From the NCBI GenBank assembly GCA_002254405.1, contig NJDH01000049.1, forward strand, positions 1 to 6,271: a stretch of DNA of 6,271 nucleotides. The letters are read 5' to 3'. This DNA comes from Candidatus Altarchaeales archaeon ex4484_96 (lineage in GTDB: Archaea > Altiarchaeota > Altiarchaeia > IMC4 > QMZM01). Positions 6,181-6,271 of the stretch are shown piece by piece. Each line of letters starts with the position of its first letter. Positions within the stretch are counted from its first letter, which is position 1. A program made the translations under genes and the position numbers. The notes below the pieces were generated by a model. The model made no database searches. It saw only the letters and a program-made list of their open reading frames with translations, and had not been told where the DNA came from.

Positions 6181-6271
6181 ATGGTTGAAGAGGAGAAACT
6201 GGAGGAAGCAGAGGAGAACAATTCATCATCGGTTGGAGGGGAAGAATCCAGCACCAGCTCCTTAACGGAGG
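6181..6271 (+). CDS. Acidic, serine-rich N-terminus of an unidentified protein (3' truncated)
   Basis: Thirty complete codons from an ATG with a strong Shine-Dalgarno, open to the end of the window. The first 12 residues (MVEEEKLEEAEE) are highly acidic, and the rest is rich in Ser, Glu and Gly with Asn and Thr (NNSSSVGGEESSTSSL). This is a low-complexity, probably disordered N-terminal tail, with no hydrophobic signal or membrane segment in the visible part. The family cannot be recognised from this piece. It is divergent from the pilin-like gene across a 130-bp AT-rich region. That it is a real gene rests on the Shine-Dalgarno, the spacing and the open frame. Confidence 0.65.
   Translation, partial: MVEEEKLEEAEENNSSSVGGEESSTSSLTE

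Overview
The window comes from an archaeal chromosome. It carries an archaeal-type family B replicative DNA polymerase, an archaeal-type histidyl-tRNA synthetase, an archaeal TrmI-type tRNA methyltransferase, and a pilin-like protein with a class III (archaellin/pilin) signal peptide. Most genes have AT-rich TATA-like boxes about 25-30 bases upstream of the start codon and no Shine-Dalgarno sequence, as expected for leaderless archaeal mRNAs. I cannot name the lineage. The pilin-like protein, with its TYGWAIL membrane segment, resembles proteins I associate with DPANN/Altiarchaeota-like and some euryarchaeal genomes; this is only an impression.

Layout. 1-572 (+) is the C-terminal part of TrmI, cut by the window start. 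540-845 (-) is a small protein made of two identical-spacing zinc-ligand modules; its 3' end overlaps trmI tail to tail by 33 bp. 846-908 is a 63-bp divergent promoter region. 909-3224 (+) is intact, intein-free DNA polymerase B. 3230-4270 (+) is a histone-deacetylase-superfamily protein starting 5 bp after polB. 4307-5563 (+) is hisS. 5568-6050 (-) is a stand-alone class III signal peptide protein, convergent with hisS with 4 bp between stop codons. 6051-6180 is an AT-rich divergent intergenic region. 6181-6271 (+) is the start of an acidic, serine-rich protein cut by the window end.

The gene order polB - deacetylase-like - hisS is compact and probably at least partly co-transcribed: replication, protein or small-molecule deacetylation, and translation. 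The window is mostly housekeeping and I see no mobile element, CRISPR array, RNA gene or defence system. The least explained parts are the duplicated zinc-module protein, the isolated pilin-like protein, and the truncated acidic ORF. No stretch over 300 bases lacks a gene.
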